A stretch of DNA of 29,414 bases from an uncultured Eubacteriales bacterium (GCA_905210485.1 CAJLXA010000025.1:1-29414); one strand, 5' to 3'. Positions 20,971 through 29,414 are shown, counted from the stretch's first letter. The notes: a model not told the origin generated them from the letters alone. Numbers and translations: made by a program.

Positions 20971-22113
20971 TTAACCGTTCTTTTTCTTGCGGAGAATGGA
21001 CATAAGGTCATCAAAATCGGAATCGGAGATGAATTCACCGCCGCTGCGGGAGGTGATGACTTCGGGATTTTTTTCCGATTCTTCCATCTTGGGTGCGGGA
21101 GCGGCATCCTGCGCAGAAGCGGTGCCGGGAAGTTCCGGCGCGGCAGTCTGATCGAAGCCGGTCGCAATAATCGTAACGCGCATTTCGTCTTCAAGAGAAA
21201 TGTCGAAGTTGGCGCCCCAGATAATGTTGGCGTCGGGGTGTGCTTCTTCCTGAATCATAGTGGAAGCAATGGAAACTTCTTCGAGTCCGATGTCGGGGGA
21301 AGCGGTGATACTCACGAGAATACCGGTTGCACCGGCAATCGAGGTTTCGAGAAGAGGGGAGGAAATGGCGGCGGTAGCGGCAATCTGCGCTTTGTCGGCG
21401 CCTTTGGCGGAACCGACGCCCATATGGGCAAATCCGGCGTCTTTCATAACGGACGTCACGTCGGCAAAGTCGAGGTTGACGAAGCCGGGAACATTGATGA
21501 GTTCGGAAACGCTTTGTACGCCGTGGCGGAGAACGTCGTCGGCTTTTTCAAAGGCATTGGCAAGGGTAATGCGGGAATCGGCTACCTGTTTCAGCCGTTC
21601 ATTCGGAATAATGATCAGGGAATCGACGTATTGCTTCAGTTCTTCAATACCCGCTTCCGCCTGAATCATACGTTTGCGGCCTTCAAAGGCAAAAGGTTTT
21701 GTGACAATACCGACGGTAAGTATGCCGAGGTCATGGGCGATCTTGGCCACAACAGGAGCCGCGCCGGTACCTGTACCGCCGCCCATACCTGTGGTAACGA
21801 ACACCATGTCCGCGTCTTTGATGGCATCTTCTATTTCTTTTTCGCTTTCTTCGGCGGCGTCATGACCCATTTTCGGGTTTGCACCGGCGCCGAAGCCTTT
21901 GGTTACTTTTTCGCCGATAATGATTTTCTTGGAAGCGCAGGAGTTGGCAAGCGCCTGACGATCCGTATTGACGGCGATGAACTCCACGCCGCGGATATTG
22001 GTTTCAATCATGCGGTTTACGGCGTTTCCACCGCCGCCGCCGACACCGACGACCTTGATGTTCACACCGCAGGGTTGACCGTTTGCAGAATCGAAAACTT
22101 GATTTTGTGTCAT
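20971..22113 (-). CDS. ftsZ: Cell division protein FtsZ
   Basis: FtsZ is the tubulin-like GTPase that forms the division ring. From ATG 22113 it has 380 aa. It shows the N-terminal VVGVGGGGGNAVNRM, the GTP signature GGGTGTGAAP (111-120), and the T7 catalytic loop NLDFADVTSVM. A variable linker follows, and the tail DDLMSILRKKKNG stands for the usual membrane-anchor-binding peptide. The upstream in-frame TTG at 22161 adds 16 residues with no family resemblance and is rejected. The ribosome binding site before ATG 22113 is weak (CGGGAAA), and a 7-bp hairpin lies just upstream of it. It has its own promoter and terminator, following murG on the same strand. ftsA, ftsQ and sepF are not present here. 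Confidence 0.98.
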   Translation of the reverse strand: MTQNQVFDSANGQPCGVNIKVVGVGGGGGNAVNRMIETNIRGVEFIAVNTDRQALANSCASKKIIIGEKVTKGFGAGANPKMGHDAAEESEKEIEDAIKDADMVFVTTGMGGGTGTGAAPVVAKIAHDLGILTVGIVTKPFAFEGRKRMIQAEAGIEELKQYVDSLIIIPNERLKQVADSRITLANAFEKADDVLRHGVQSVSELINVPGFVNLDFADVTSVMKDAGFAHMGVGSAKGADKAQIAATAAISSPLLETSIAGATGILVSITASPDIGLEEVSIASTMIQEEAHPDANIIWGANFDISLEDEMRVTIIATGFDQTAAPELPGTASAQDAAPAPKMEESEKNPEVITSRSGGEFISDSDFDDLMSILRKKKNG

Positions 22114-22130
22114 GGTTGTTTCCCGTATTG

Positions 22131-22147
22131 TGTGCCGAACCGGCACA
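22131..22147 (-). promoter_or_regulatory. Hairpin in the ftsZ leader
   Basis: TGTGCCG and CGGCACA form a 7-bp stem with a 3-nt loop, 18 nt before the ftsZ ATG. With the weak ribosome binding site it may affect translation; no factor is known. Confidence 0.5.
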
Positions 22148-22172
22148 ACTGTCCTTTTCAAGTATTATATAT

Positions 22173-22200
22173 ATTATAATACTATAACACGCGCGGACAA
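22173..22200 (-). promoter_or_regulatory. Promoter of ftsZ
   Basis: On the - strand, TTGTCC (22200-22195), a 16-nt spacer, and TATAAT (22178-22173). The surrounding A/T-rich run offers other -10 registers. Confidence 0.6.
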
Positions 22201-22252
22201 GCAAGAGCCTTTTTGCATTGTTTACAGTTTGTTCACATATTCTGCCGGAAAT

Positions 22253-23350
22253 TTACTTCTTTGCAAGCAATGTCAGAATTTCATGTTTTATGGCGTCGGC
22301 CGTATCGTCACAGTGAAATTTTTTGATATTATTTGCAAGCAGAAGCCTCTGCGACTTGTTTTGCAGAAGCGTATCAACGGTTTTCCGAAATGTTTCCGGC
22401 GTGAGATCCTTTTCTTCGAGAATGACGGCGGCTTTTTTATGCCCAAGCGCACTTGCGTTCTTATACTGATGATTATCGGTTACATGCGGCGACGGAATCA
22501 GTATGGCGGGTACGCCGGCCGCCGCGAGTTCCGCCAACGTCGAAGCGCCGGAACGGCAGACGGCAATGTCGGCCGCCGGAAGCAGATCGGGCATATTGGC
22601 AATATAGGGGAGTAGTTTGTAATTTCCGGGCAATGCGGCGTTTTCCCATAACCGGCGCATTTCGTCATAATGTCTTTTTCCCGACGCATGATACCAGCGA
22701 AGGTGCGGATCACGGCAATGGGTAAGATAGTCCGCGACGGCCTCGTTCAGTTTTTCCGCACCGAGACTGCCGCCGAAGGAAAGGACGAAAAGGTCGTGCG
22801 CGCCGAGACCGAGCGCGCGTCGTGCTTCGGAACGTGACCGGTTAAAGCCGCGGAGCACCGGCATTCCGACCGATACCGCCTTTTCCGGGTGTTTCAGATA
22901 TTGCTTCGCTTCGTCAAAATGAAGAAGTATGCGATCGGTGAAACGTTCGGACATACGGATACTGAGACCGGGGCAGGCGTTGGATTCATGCAGAATGACG
23001 GGAATTTTCATTCGGTGCGCCGCCACCGCCGCCGGATAGGAAACATATCCGCCGGTTCCGATGACAATATCCGGCCGGAAATCCTTTATGATACGCCCGG
23101 CGCGACCGGGCGCACGCATGGCAAGATAAATGGTTTTGATGTTTTTCAGAGATAAACTACGGCAGAGGCCGCATACGGGGACATGATACAGCGGGTAGCC
23201 CGCTTTGCCGACAAGTTCGTTTTCCATTCCTTTCGGCGTGCCGAGGAAGGCAATGACGGCACGGCGGTCGCTTTCTTTTATCATTTCGGCTATGGCGAGT
23301 GCGGGAACGATATGACCTGCCGTTCCTCCGCAGGCAAGCAGATATTTCAT
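22253..23350 (-). CDS. murG: UDP-GlcNAc:undecaprenyl-PP-MurNAc-pentapeptide GlcNAc transferase (MurG)
   Basis: MurG adds GlcNAc to lipid I to make lipid II on the inner face of the membrane. From ATG 23350, preceded by AGGAGGT, it has 365 aa. The N-terminal lipid-binding Rossmann domain begins MKYLLACGGTAGHIVPALAIA, with GGTAGH at 8-13 in place of the commoner GGTGGH. It continues with VIGTGGYVSYPAAVAA. The C-terminal UDP-GlcNAc domain carries FGGSLGAEKLN and CRSGASTLAELAAAGVPAILIPSP, with TDNHQYKNA. The long open frame upstream of the ATG is the end of ftsW in another frame. It starts 2 nt after the ftsW stop and its ribosome binding site lies in the ftsW end, so the two are coupled. Confidence 0.97.
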   Translation of the reverse strand: MKYLLACGGTAGHIVPALAIAEMIKESDRRAVIAFLGTPKGMENELVGKAGYPLYHVPVCGLCRSLSLKNIKTIYLAMRAPGRAGRIIKDFRPDIVIGTGGYVSYPAAVAAHRMKIPVILHESNACPGLSIRMSERFTDRILLHFDEAKQYLKHPEKAVSVGMPVLRGFNRSRSEARRALGLGAHDLFVLSFGGSLGAEKLNEAVADYLTHCRDPHLRWYHASGKRHYDEMRRLWENAALPGNYKLLPYIANMPDLLPAADIAVCRSGASTLAELAAAGVPAILIPSPHVTDNHQYKNASALGHKKAAVILEEKDLTPETFRKTVDTLLQNKSQRLLLANNIKKFHCDDTADAIKHEILTLLAKK

Positions 23351-23352
23351 TT

Positions 23353-24555
23353 TTACCTCCTGTAAAGAGAAGTGCGGGACACCGAAAGGACAATTCCCAT
23401 TTCTGCCATCAGCATGACGAGCGATGAGCCGCCGTAACTGAAAAACGGCAGTGAAATGCCGGTATTCGGCAAGAGATTGGTAATAACGCCGAGATTCAGA
23501 AGAACCTGTACACCCACTTTTGATACGAGGCCGACGGCCGTGAGCCGTGCGAACGCGTCGGTGTTGTTCAGTCCGATTTTTATGCCGCGCATGACGAAAA
23601 GAAAGAACAGAAGTATGATGAGAAAAGCGCCGATGAACCCGAGTTCTTCGCATACGATCGTAAAAATGAAATCATTCTGCGGTTCGGAAACATAACTGTA
23701 TTTCAGGCGGCTGTTTCCCAGTCCGAGTCCGAAAAATCCGCCGGAGCCGATGGCCATAAGTCCCTGCAACGTCTGCCAGCCGCCGTCTGTCGGAAATTTT
23801 TCCGGATTGAACCATATCAGAATACGTCTCCGCGTATATTCGGTGAACCATGCGAAAGCGCCGACGCCCGCAATGGCCGGTACGGAAAAAACGGCGATAC
23901 GGCGGATGTCGCTTCCGGCGGCAAACATCATGATGACCGTGAGACACCCCAGAATGATGATGCAGGAAAAGTGTTTTTGCAACATTATCAGTCCGCAGTA
24001 CGGCAAAAGTATCAGGCAGGGAAAAAGAATACCGTAGCGGAACGCGCGTCCGCGGTTGGAATAGGTCAGTACCTCTGTGTGATGTTCGGAAAAATAGCGC
24101 GAAAGCGTGAGGATCAATATGGTTTTGGCGACTTCGGACGGTTGAAAAGAAAACGGACCGAGGGAAAGCCAGCGTTTGGCGCCGCCGGCCGAAGTGCCGA
24201 TCAGAAGTACAAGCAAAAGCAGTACGGCGGTGACAATGTAGCCCGGAAACGCTATTTTTTTGTAAAAAGATAGGGGGAGGCGCGATGTGATATACATGGC
24301 CGTGATTCCGAATACCGCAAAAAGAAGCTGTAATCGGACGAAATAGTTTTTGTCGCCGAAATGCGTGTCGGCGTAAGCGCGGCTCGCGCTGAAAACCATG
24401 ACGGAACCTGCAAACAAAAGCAGGATCACAAGCAGAACAAACAGTTTATCGGTTTTACCGGCGGGCATATCCGCGCCGTCGGTCGCCAGAATACGCTTCA
24501 GAAATCCTTTTTCTTTTTTATCTTGCGCGGCCGTGGCCTTTACCGTGCGAGCCAC
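23353..24555 (-). CDS. ftsW: FtsW/SpoVE-type peptidoglycan glycosyltransferase (SEDS family)
   Basis: SEDS proteins polymerise lipid II together with a class B PBP. The 400-aa protein has about ten membrane helices after a 35-residue basic N-terminus. It carries the family segments VFSASRAYADTHFGD, GAKRWLSLGPFSFQPSEVAK, TLQGLMAIGSGGFFGLGLGNS, FIFTIVCEELGFIGAF and GISLPFFSYGGSSLV. The start is GTG at 24555, overlapping the mraY stop by 16 nt; a start at Met30 is possible but has no ribosome binding site. FtsW and SpoVE cannot be separated by sequence alone. The position between mraY and murG, where clostridia often have spoVE, leaves both open. Confidence 0.92.
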   Translation of the reverse strand: MARTVKATAAQDKKEKGFLKRILATDGADMPAGKTDKLFVLLVILLLFAGSVMVFSASRAYADTHFGDKNYFVRLQLLFAVFGITAMYITSRLPLSFYKKIAFPGYIVTAVLLLLVLLIGTSAGGAKRWLSLGPFSFQPSEVAKTILILTLSRYFSEHHTEVLTYSNRGRAFRYGILFPCLILLPYCGLIMLQKHFSCIIILGCLTVIMMFAAGSDIRRIAVFSVPAIAGVGAFAWFTEYTRRRILIWFNPEKFPTDGGWQTLQGLMAIGSGGFFGLGLGNSRLKYSYVSEPQNDFIFTIVCEELGFIGAFLIILLFFLFVMRGIKIGLNNTDAFARLTAVGLVSKVGVQVLLNLGVITNLLPNTGISLPFFSYGGSSLVMLMAEMGIVLSVSRTSLYRR

Positions 24556-25541
24556 AGGTCAAATGACCCCAGAAGCGCGCCGACAAGGGAAATGACGCTG
24601 AACAATAAAACAATACTGTTTTCACTGAATCCCGACGCCTCAAAGTGATGGTGCAGCGGCGCCATACGGAAGATGCGTTTATGCGTCAGTTTGTAGAACA
24701 TAACCTGCAAAACGTCGGATATTCCCTCAATTTCGGGAACAAGCGCCAGCGGAAGAAGAATCAGCGGATTGCCGATAAGAAAAGCGCCGCCGGCAATCAT
24801 GGCACCGAAAAAGAGAGAACCCGTATCTCCCATGAAAATACGCGCGGGATGCGCATTATAGAATAAAAATCCGACGGCGGTTCCGACGATGATGACAGAC
24901 AATGCGAGAAGGGAATTTTTTTCGAGAAAATAGGCGGCGAAGGCAAAGAAAAAACCGGTGACGGCAGAAGTTGACGCGCAAAGCCCGTCAACACCGTCCG
25001 AAAGATTGGTACAGTTGACAATGCCGAGTATCAGAAAAAGGGAAACCGCGTAATAGAATACGCCGACATCGTAGGAAAACGTGGTAAACGGGATTCTGAT
25101 AATCGTGCCGTTATCGGAAAACCGCGTCATAAAAAAGAGAAATATACCGCCGACAAGCGTTTGCAGTACGATTTTCTGGCCGGGGCGCAAACCTTCGTTC
25201 TGCTTTTTACGGAATTTGGCCATATCGTCAACAAAACCGATCAGCGCGTTTCCGACGGCAAAAAACAGGACGGATAAAAGAGAATATCTTTCCTTTGGTT
25301 CCGTGTTCCGGGTGATGACGACAGAAAGTACGCACCCTGCCGTCAACGTGACGACAAGAAAGACGATGCCGCCCATTGTGGGCGTACCTTCTTTGTTTTT
25401 ATGCCAACGGGGGCCGATCATAAGAATGGTCTGGCCGCATTTTTTCTTTGTCAGATAGGGATAAAGAAGGCGCGTTCCGCCCGCCGTCAGAAGTACGGTG
25501 GCCAGAAGCGGAAGAAAGAAACCGAAAACAGGAGACATCAT
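24540..25541 (-). CDS. mraY: Phospho-MurNAc-pentapeptide transferase (MraY)
   Basis: MraY makes lipid I by joining phospho-MurNAc-pentapeptide to undecaprenyl phosphate. The 333-aa protein has about ten membrane helices and the catalytic motifs GFVDDMAKF (Asp105, Asp106), NLSDGVDGL (179-187) and PLHHHFE. It begins MM; two adjacent ATGs at 25541 and 25538 overlap the murF TGA, with AAAGGAAAAAG as ribosome binding site, so either could be used. It is 333 aa, slightly shorter than the 360 aa of E. coli but normal for Firmicutes. murD, which usually follows mraY, is absent; ftsW follows directly, overlapping by 16 nt. Confidence 0.97.
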   Translation of the reverse strand: MMSPVFGFFLPLLATVLLTAGGTRLLYPYLTKKKCGQTILMIGPRWHKNKEGTPTMGGIVFLVVTLTAGCVLSVVITRNTEPKERYSLLSVLFFAVGNALIGFVDDMAKFRKKQNEGLRPGQKIVLQTLVGGIFLFFMTRFSDNGTIIRIPFTTFSYDVGVFYYAVSLFLILGIVNCTNLSDGVDGLCASTSAVTGFFFAFAAYFLEKNSLLALSVIIVGTAVGFLFYNAHPARIFMGDTGSLFFGAMIAGGAFLIGNPLILLPLALVPEIEGISDVLQVMFYKLTHKRIFRMAPLHHHFEASGFSENSIVLLFSVISLVGALLGSFDLWLAR

Positions 25542-26890
25542 TCTTTTTCCTTTCTTTTTTTCAGAATATCGTCGGTAAGAAGTTCCGCTTTCATACCGCG
25601 TGACGCCTTGACAAGCAAAATGTCACCGCTTTTCAGTATTTCTGCAAGTCCGTAAGGATCTTCGGAAAGCGTTCCGCGGAACCCCTGTTCTTTGGCTCCG
25701 CTGAGAATGTCAAAGGCGTATTTCCCGAAAGCATAGATACCGCCGATCGGCAGACTTCCGAACAAAGCGCCCACTTCGCGGTGCGCGCTGATGCTGTCAT
25801 CGCCGAGTTCAAGCATATCGCCGAGCAGGGCAAATGCCCGCGCACCCGGGTGCGTACCTTTCAGATTTTTCAGAACGTCGGCGGCTTCGGCGGCGGCGGC
25901 CATGGATTCCGGAGACGCGTTGTAACAATCGTTGATGACGTAAATGCCGTCCCGCTTTTCGAGCGCCGTGCGCATCGGCGTCTGACAGCAGGCGGCAAGT
26001 CCTTTTCGGATTTCATAAGCGGAGAGTCCGAGCGCTTCGCCGACAAGAAGCGCAAGCGCCGCATTTTTTACATGATGGTTGCCGTAAAGCGGCAAAAACA
26101 GATCTTCATATACGGCATTTTCCGTACGAACCGTGAAAAAACTGCCGCTTTCCGTCGGGCGTATGCCGAAATAGCAAGGCGGTTTTGTGCCGTAACCCGA
26201 AAGGGCAGTTACGGGACACAGGGGAGACAGGCCGTCCGGCGGCACAACTTTTTCACCGAGAAAAAGCCGGCCGTTTTCCGTCATACCGTCGAGGATTTCA
26301 AACTTGGCGCGGCATATATTTTCCGTGCTTCCGAGCGTTTCGATGTGGGAACGTCCGATGACGGTAATCACGCCGATGTCGGGAAGTACGCATTTGGAAA
26401 GTGCGGAAATTTCTCCCGCGGCGCGCATGCCGAGTTCGACAATGCCGATTTCGTCGTCTTCCTTTGCGGAAAGCAATGTCAGCGGTACGCCGAGTTCGTT
26501 GTTTTCATTCCCCTGCGTCTTGAATACGCGGTATTTTTGCGAAAGCAGTGAGAAAAGACATTCTTTGGTGCTTGTTTTTCCGACGCTTCCGGTAACGGCT
26601 ATGATTTTTGCCTTGTGCGAAAGCCTGTGAAGATGTGCGAGACGCGTCACGACCGACAGACGACAGTCGTCGATAAGAACGCCGGAAGCGCCGCGCGCCA
26701 TTGCCTCATCAATAAATGAGGCGCCGTTTGCATTTTTACCCGGAATGGCGAGAAAAAGATCACCGGGGCGCACTTCGCGGGAATCCGTCGTAAGAGCCGC
26801 GGCGTCAAGACCGCTTCCCGGACGGTATTCCGCCGGAAACAGGCGGACGGCGTCGGCGGATTTCAGCGGCTTTGAAAGCGTGATTCTCAT
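25538..26890 (-). CDS. murF: UDP-MurNAc-tripeptide:D-Ala-D-Ala ligase (MurF)
   Basis: MurF adds D-Ala-D-Ala to the UDP-MurNAc tripeptide in the cytoplasm. The 450-aa protein has the Mur ligase layout. The N-terminal substrate domain contains TTDSREVRPGDLFLAIPG. The ATP-binding domain has the P-loop VTGSVGKTSTKE (100-111), NENNELGVPLTLL-type and IVELGMRAAGEI segments. The C-terminal domain has VINDCYNASPESM and LGDMLELGDDS. The length is normal (about 450). Its ATG overlaps the murE TGA by 4 nt (ATGA) and its stop overlaps the mraY start, so translation of murE, murF and mraY is tightly coupled. Confidence 0.97.
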   Translation of the reverse strand: MRITLSKPLKSADAVRLFPAEYRPGSGLDAAALTTDSREVRPGDLFLAIPGKNANGASFIDEAMARGASGVLIDDCRLSVVTRLAHLHRLSHKAKIIAVTGSVGKTSTKECLFSLLSQKYRVFKTQGNENNELGVPLTLLSAKEDDEIGIVELGMRAAGEISALSKCVLPDIGVITVIGRSHIETLGSTENICRAKFEILDGMTENGRLFLGEKVVPPDGLSPLCPVTALSGYGTKPPCYFGIRPTESGSFFTVRTENAVYEDLFLPLYGNHHVKNAALALLVGEALGLSAYEIRKGLAACCQTPMRTALEKRDGIYVINDCYNASPESMAAAAEAADVLKNLKGTHPGARAFALLGDMLELGDDSISAHREVGALFGSLPIGGIYAFGKYAFDILSGAKEQGFRGTLSEDPYGLAEILKSGDILLVKASRGMKAELLTDDILKKRKEKE

Positions 26891-28359
26891 GTTTTTTCCT
26901 CGTTTCTGTGGGCAAAATAGTCGTGAACGATGTTGCGTTCGTCAAAATCCCTGATACCGTCCTGTGTAATTTCATAGGTTTCGTGGCCTTTGCCGACAAG
27001 CAGAACGAGATCGCCTTTTTCCGCGATTGACAAGGCATATTCAATGGCGTCTTTCCGCGACGGTATCGCAATGGTTTTGCTTTTGTCGGTAATACCGCCG
27101 AGAATTTCGCCGATGATGGTTTCCGTGTTCTCGCTTCGACTGTTATCCGCGGTAAGAATGGTGAGATCGGCATTCTTTTCGGCGATGTGTCCCATGGCCG
27201 CGCGCTTATGTCTGTCCCGGTCGCCGCCGCAACCGAAAAGCAGAATCAGGCGTTTTTCCGTCAACGGCCGCGCGGCACGGAGCAGACTTCTCAGCGCTTC
27301 CTCGGTATGCGCATAATCTATCATGACCGAAAAACCGTAATCCGTATCTATTGTTTCCATTCTTCCGCGTATCATTCCCATACCGGAAAGCGCTTTATGT
27401 ATAACGGCCGGCGGTATGTCAAGCATAAGCGCCGCCACGGCGGCAAGCAGAGAATTGTAAACCGAAAAGGCGCCGGGAAGAGGAACGGATACGGGAAACG
27501 CCATGTCGGAAGAAAGAACCGTGTAATCCGCCCGACGGCCGAACGAGAGATCGACGGCGTTATAGTCGCCTTTTTCAAGAATACCGACGCGGACCACTTT
27601 CCCGCGGGCGTAAAGCGCCATACGCCGTCCTGCCGGATCGTCCACATTCAGCACGGCGGTGTCCGCTACGGCGAAAAGACGTGCCTTGGCAAGAAAATAA
27701 TTTTCCATAGAGCCGTGATAATCCAGATGCTCCGGCGACAGGTTGGTAAAAACGGCGACGGCAAAATGTATCGGCGCCGTCCGTGCCTGATCCAGTGCCT
27801 GCGACGAAACCTCCATAACGACATGCGTCACGCCGCGGTCGCGCATGGCGGCCAGCATTTTATAAAGCGAAGCCGGTTCGGGCGTCGTCATGGTGAGACA
27901 ATCGCCGTCCTCGCAGGGAACGTCGTCCGCAAGACAGTGAACCGTGCCGATAAGGCCGGTGTGTATGCCGTTTTCACGCAGGATATGATAGAGGATTTCG
28001 GATGTCGAACTTTTTCCGGCCGTACCCGTCACGCCGATGACGGTAAGATGCTTTTCAGGGGAACCGTAAAAGCGACTGTAAAGATAGGCCAGCGTTTTAT
28101 GCGGCGACGGAACGAAAAAGGCGGGAATTCCGAGTAGTGCCGATGGAAACGCTTCGTTTTCTTTCAGAATAACGGCCGCCGGCCGGATGCCCGACGCGGA
28201 AAGCATCGACAGGGCATTGTGCCGTCTTCCCGGCAGAGCGACAAAAAGACAACCGTCCGCGGCTTTACGCGTGTCGCTCGTGATTTCGGTAAATATAACG
28301 GATGCCGGAGAACAGGCGGATTCATATTCTCCGTATTTCAGCAGATCGGAAAGATACAT
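26887..28359 (-). CDS. murE: UDP-MurNAc-L-Ala-D-Glu:diamino acid ligase (MurE)
   Basis: MurE adds the third, diamino acid residue of the stem peptide. The 490-aa protein has SDTRKAADGCLFVALPG in the N-terminal domain and the P-loop GTAGKSST (112-119). It also has TTPEPASLYKML, MEVSSQALDQ and NYFLAKARLF, with the lysine that is carbamylated in the family. The C-terminal domain includes FGCGGDRDRHKR and KGHETYE. The specificity motif reads DNSR (405-408) where mDAP-adding enzymes usually have DNPR. The Arg that contacts mDAP is kept, so mDAP is still the more likely substrate. AGGAGGCACC before ATG 28359 overlaps the TAG stop of the PBP gene. murF follows with a 4-nt overlap. Confidence 0.96.
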   Translation of the reverse strand: MYLSDLLKYGEYESACSPASVIFTEITSDTRKAADGCLFVALPGRRHNALSMLSASGIRPAAVILKENEAFPSALLGIPAFFVPSPHKTLAYLYSRFYGSPEKHLTVIGVTGTAGKSSTSEILYHILRENGIHTGLIGTVHCLADDVPCEDGDCLTMTTPEPASLYKMLAAMRDRGVTHVVMEVSSQALDQARTAPIHFAVAVFTNLSPEHLDYHGSMENYFLAKARLFAVADTAVLNVDDPAGRRMALYARGKVVRVGILEKGDYNAVDLSFGRRADYTVLSSDMAFPVSVPLPGAFSVYNSLLAAVAALMLDIPPAVIHKALSGMGMIRGRMETIDTDYGFSVMIDYAHTEEALRSLLRAARPLTEKRLILLFGCGGDRDRHKRAAMGHIAEKNADLTILTADNSRSENTETIIGEILGGITDKSKTIAIPSRKDAIEYALSIAEKGDLVLLVGKGHETYEITQDGIRDFDERNIVHDYFAHRNEEKT

Positions 28360-28368
28360 CGGTGCCTC

Positions 28369-29414
28369 CTAATCGGTATCGTTTTTGTGAAGAACCGTGA
28401 TGGTGATGACGGTTCCTTTTTTTACGGAAGTTCCGCGCGGCAGTGATTGCCAGGTGACAACGGCGCCTTCGCCGACCGTATAATTCATCGCGCCCGTAAA
28501 GGCAACGTTAAGACCGCGGTCGAGTAGTACTTTGGCGGCTTCGCTTGCCGTCAGGCCGATAAGTGCCGGGACAGTGACGTTTTCCGGCGTTTCGCCGTCC
28601 GTATACAAAATGACTTTTCCGTATGCGCGGTAAAGATCGCTTCCCGGATCGGGCACCTGTTTTATCACCTGTTTGCCGTTGCCGATCACTGTGTATTCAA
28701 GTTTTGCGTCGTTCAGCGCTTTTTTGGCATCGGCGACCGTGAGATTTTCATAGTTGCCGACGGATACGGTTTCTTCGCTTTCCAGGTACGACGGGACATA
28801 ACCGAGATAGGGCAATATGTTTTCCATGAATGCCGAAACGTAAGGGGCGGCGGTCATACTGCCGTACTTATTGTTTGTGGACGGCTCGTCGACAATGAGA
28901 ATAATGGCAATCTCCGGATTATAGGCAGGAGAAAAGGCAACGCAGGAACCGATGCGCAGATAAGAACGCCCGTTCTGGTCGAGAATGTCGAATTTTTCGC
29001 TTGTGCCTGTTTTGGCGGCGATTTCATATCCTGCGACATAGGCGTTTTTGGCGCCGCCGTTGCCCGAAACGCCTTTTTCCAGAATTTCACGTAAAGTTTT
29101 GCAGGTCTCTTCGGAAAGAATACGCGTTTTTTCTTTGTCTTCATAACTTTCCGTCACATTGCCGTTTGCGTCGGTGGCATAGGCGAAGACGTGCGGCGTG
29201 ACGAGGTATCCGCCGTTTGCCACGGCGGCGACGGCGCGCAACTGTGCGATCGGGGAAACTTTGAATCGTTGCCCGAACGAAGCGGTGGCCAGTTCGGTTG
29301 TGCCGAGTTTATCTTTCTCGTGAAAGATACCGACGGCTTCGCTCGGCAGGTCGATGCCGGTTTTCGTCGCCAAGCCATAAAGCGCCGCCGTCTTATAAAG
29401 CTGATCATCCGCAT
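28369..29414 (-). CDS. Class B penicillin-binding protein with two PASTA domains (SpoVD/FtsI type), 5' end cut by window edge
   Basis: This is the C-terminal part of a peptidoglycan transpeptidase. The frame runs past the TTG at 29373 to the right edge (reading ADDQLYKTAALYGLATKTGID), so the start lies outside. Visible are TGIDLPSEAVG, FGQRFKVSPIAQLRAVAAVANGG in the transpeptidase domain, and the KTG motif in AAKTGTSEKF. Two C-terminal PASTA domains follow, about 60-70 residues each, the last with VPALIGLTASEAAKVLLDRGL and ending HKNDTD. The SxxK and SxN motifs would lie outside the window. PASTA domains and a place directly before murE fit SpoVD; PBP2x/FtsI with PASTA is the other choice. 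The gap to murE is 9 nt. Confidence 0.9.
   Translation of the reverse strand, partial: ADDQLYKTAALYGLATKTGIDLPSEAVGIFHEKDKLGTTELATASFGQRFKVSPIAQLRAVAAVANGGYLVTPHVFAYATDANGNVTESYEDKEKTRILSEETCKTLREILEKGVSGNGGAKNAYVAGYEIAAKTGTSEKFDILDQNGRSYLRIGSCVAFSPAYNPEIAIILIVDEPSTNNKYGSMTAAPYVSAFMENILPYLGYVPSYLESEETVSVGNYENLTVADAKKALNDAKLEYTVIGNGKQVIKQVPDPGSDLYRAYGKVILYTDGETPENVTVPALIGLTASEAAKVLLDRGLNVAFTGAMNYTVGEGAVVTWQSLPRGTSVKKGTVITITVLHKNDTD

Noticed and set aside
20920..22179. Long + strand open frame (419 codons) opposite ftsZ
   Set aside because: It lies antisense to an unmistakable ftsZ and has no family motif; codon bias of ftsZ opens this frame.

Overview
The window looks like chromosomal DNA of a Gram-positive, endospore-forming lineage of Bacillota, most likely class Clostridia. 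The support is a Firmicutes-type glgD-glgA-glgP glycogen operon, sporulation protein YunB, a PASTA-domain penicillin-binding protein of SpoVD type in front of murE, a DUF3343 gene fused by overlap to a cysteine-desulfurase-like gene, strong GGAGG ribosome binding sites, and near-consensus TTGACA/TATAAT promoters. Species cannot be named from the sequence. No tRNA, rRNA, CRISPR array, insertion sequence or prophage gene was seen.

Layout, left to right. (1) 1-6923, + strand: glycogen metabolism, glgD (cut by the left edge), glgA, glgP and an intracellular GH13 alpha-glucan hydrolase, ended by a terminator. (2) 7114-8447, - strand: a cysteine-desulfurase-like PLP enzyme and a DUF3343 putative Se/S carrier. 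(3) 8448-11083, + strand: a divergent promoter region with an unusual duplicated hairpin element, then an MBL-fold hydrolase and glnS. (4) 11129-14335, - strand: an alpha/beta-hydrolase, and upstream of it rpmG-secE-nusG-rplK-rplA with a consensus promoter, a hairpin exactly at the predicted transcript start, and an L1-binding rRNA mimic before rplK. (5) 14482-15517, + strand: an AEC-family transporter. (6) 15602-20133, - strand: an XRE-TPR regulator followed by a four-gene set shaped like a biotin-dependent transcarboxylase or decarboxylase (12S-like, OadG-like, biotin carrier, 5S-like). (7) 20137-29414, - strand: yunB, ftsZ and a division/cell-wall cluster ordered PBP-murE-murF-mraY-ftsW-murG in transcription order, with the PBP cut by the right edge.

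The most interesting region is 15602-20037. The operon has every part of a transcarboxylase, and its biotin carrier keeps a biotinylation lysine. Yet the 5S/OadA-type subunit has lost, by my alignment from memory, all four metal ligands of the carboxyltransferase site, and the 12S-type subunit has altered oxyanion loops. Either this is a decayed complex kept for another reason or a divergent complex with an unknown substrate. A dedicated XRE-TPR regulator lies directly upstream, and the operon promoter's -35 box sits on that regulator's stop codon. Other points of note are the 61-62 bp duplicated hairpin element upstream of the MBL gene, the GNRA hairpin plus U-tract that would form the first 22 nt of the rpmG transcript, and a perfect 12-bp hairpin inside the GH13 gene just after its start.

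Starts given here often differ from the longest open frame. I moved them to the ATG with a good ribosome binding site for glgA, GH13, glnS, the esterase, secE, the AEC transporter, the regulator, ftsZ and murG. All family assignments come from motif recognition by eye. No database search or structure prediction was run.
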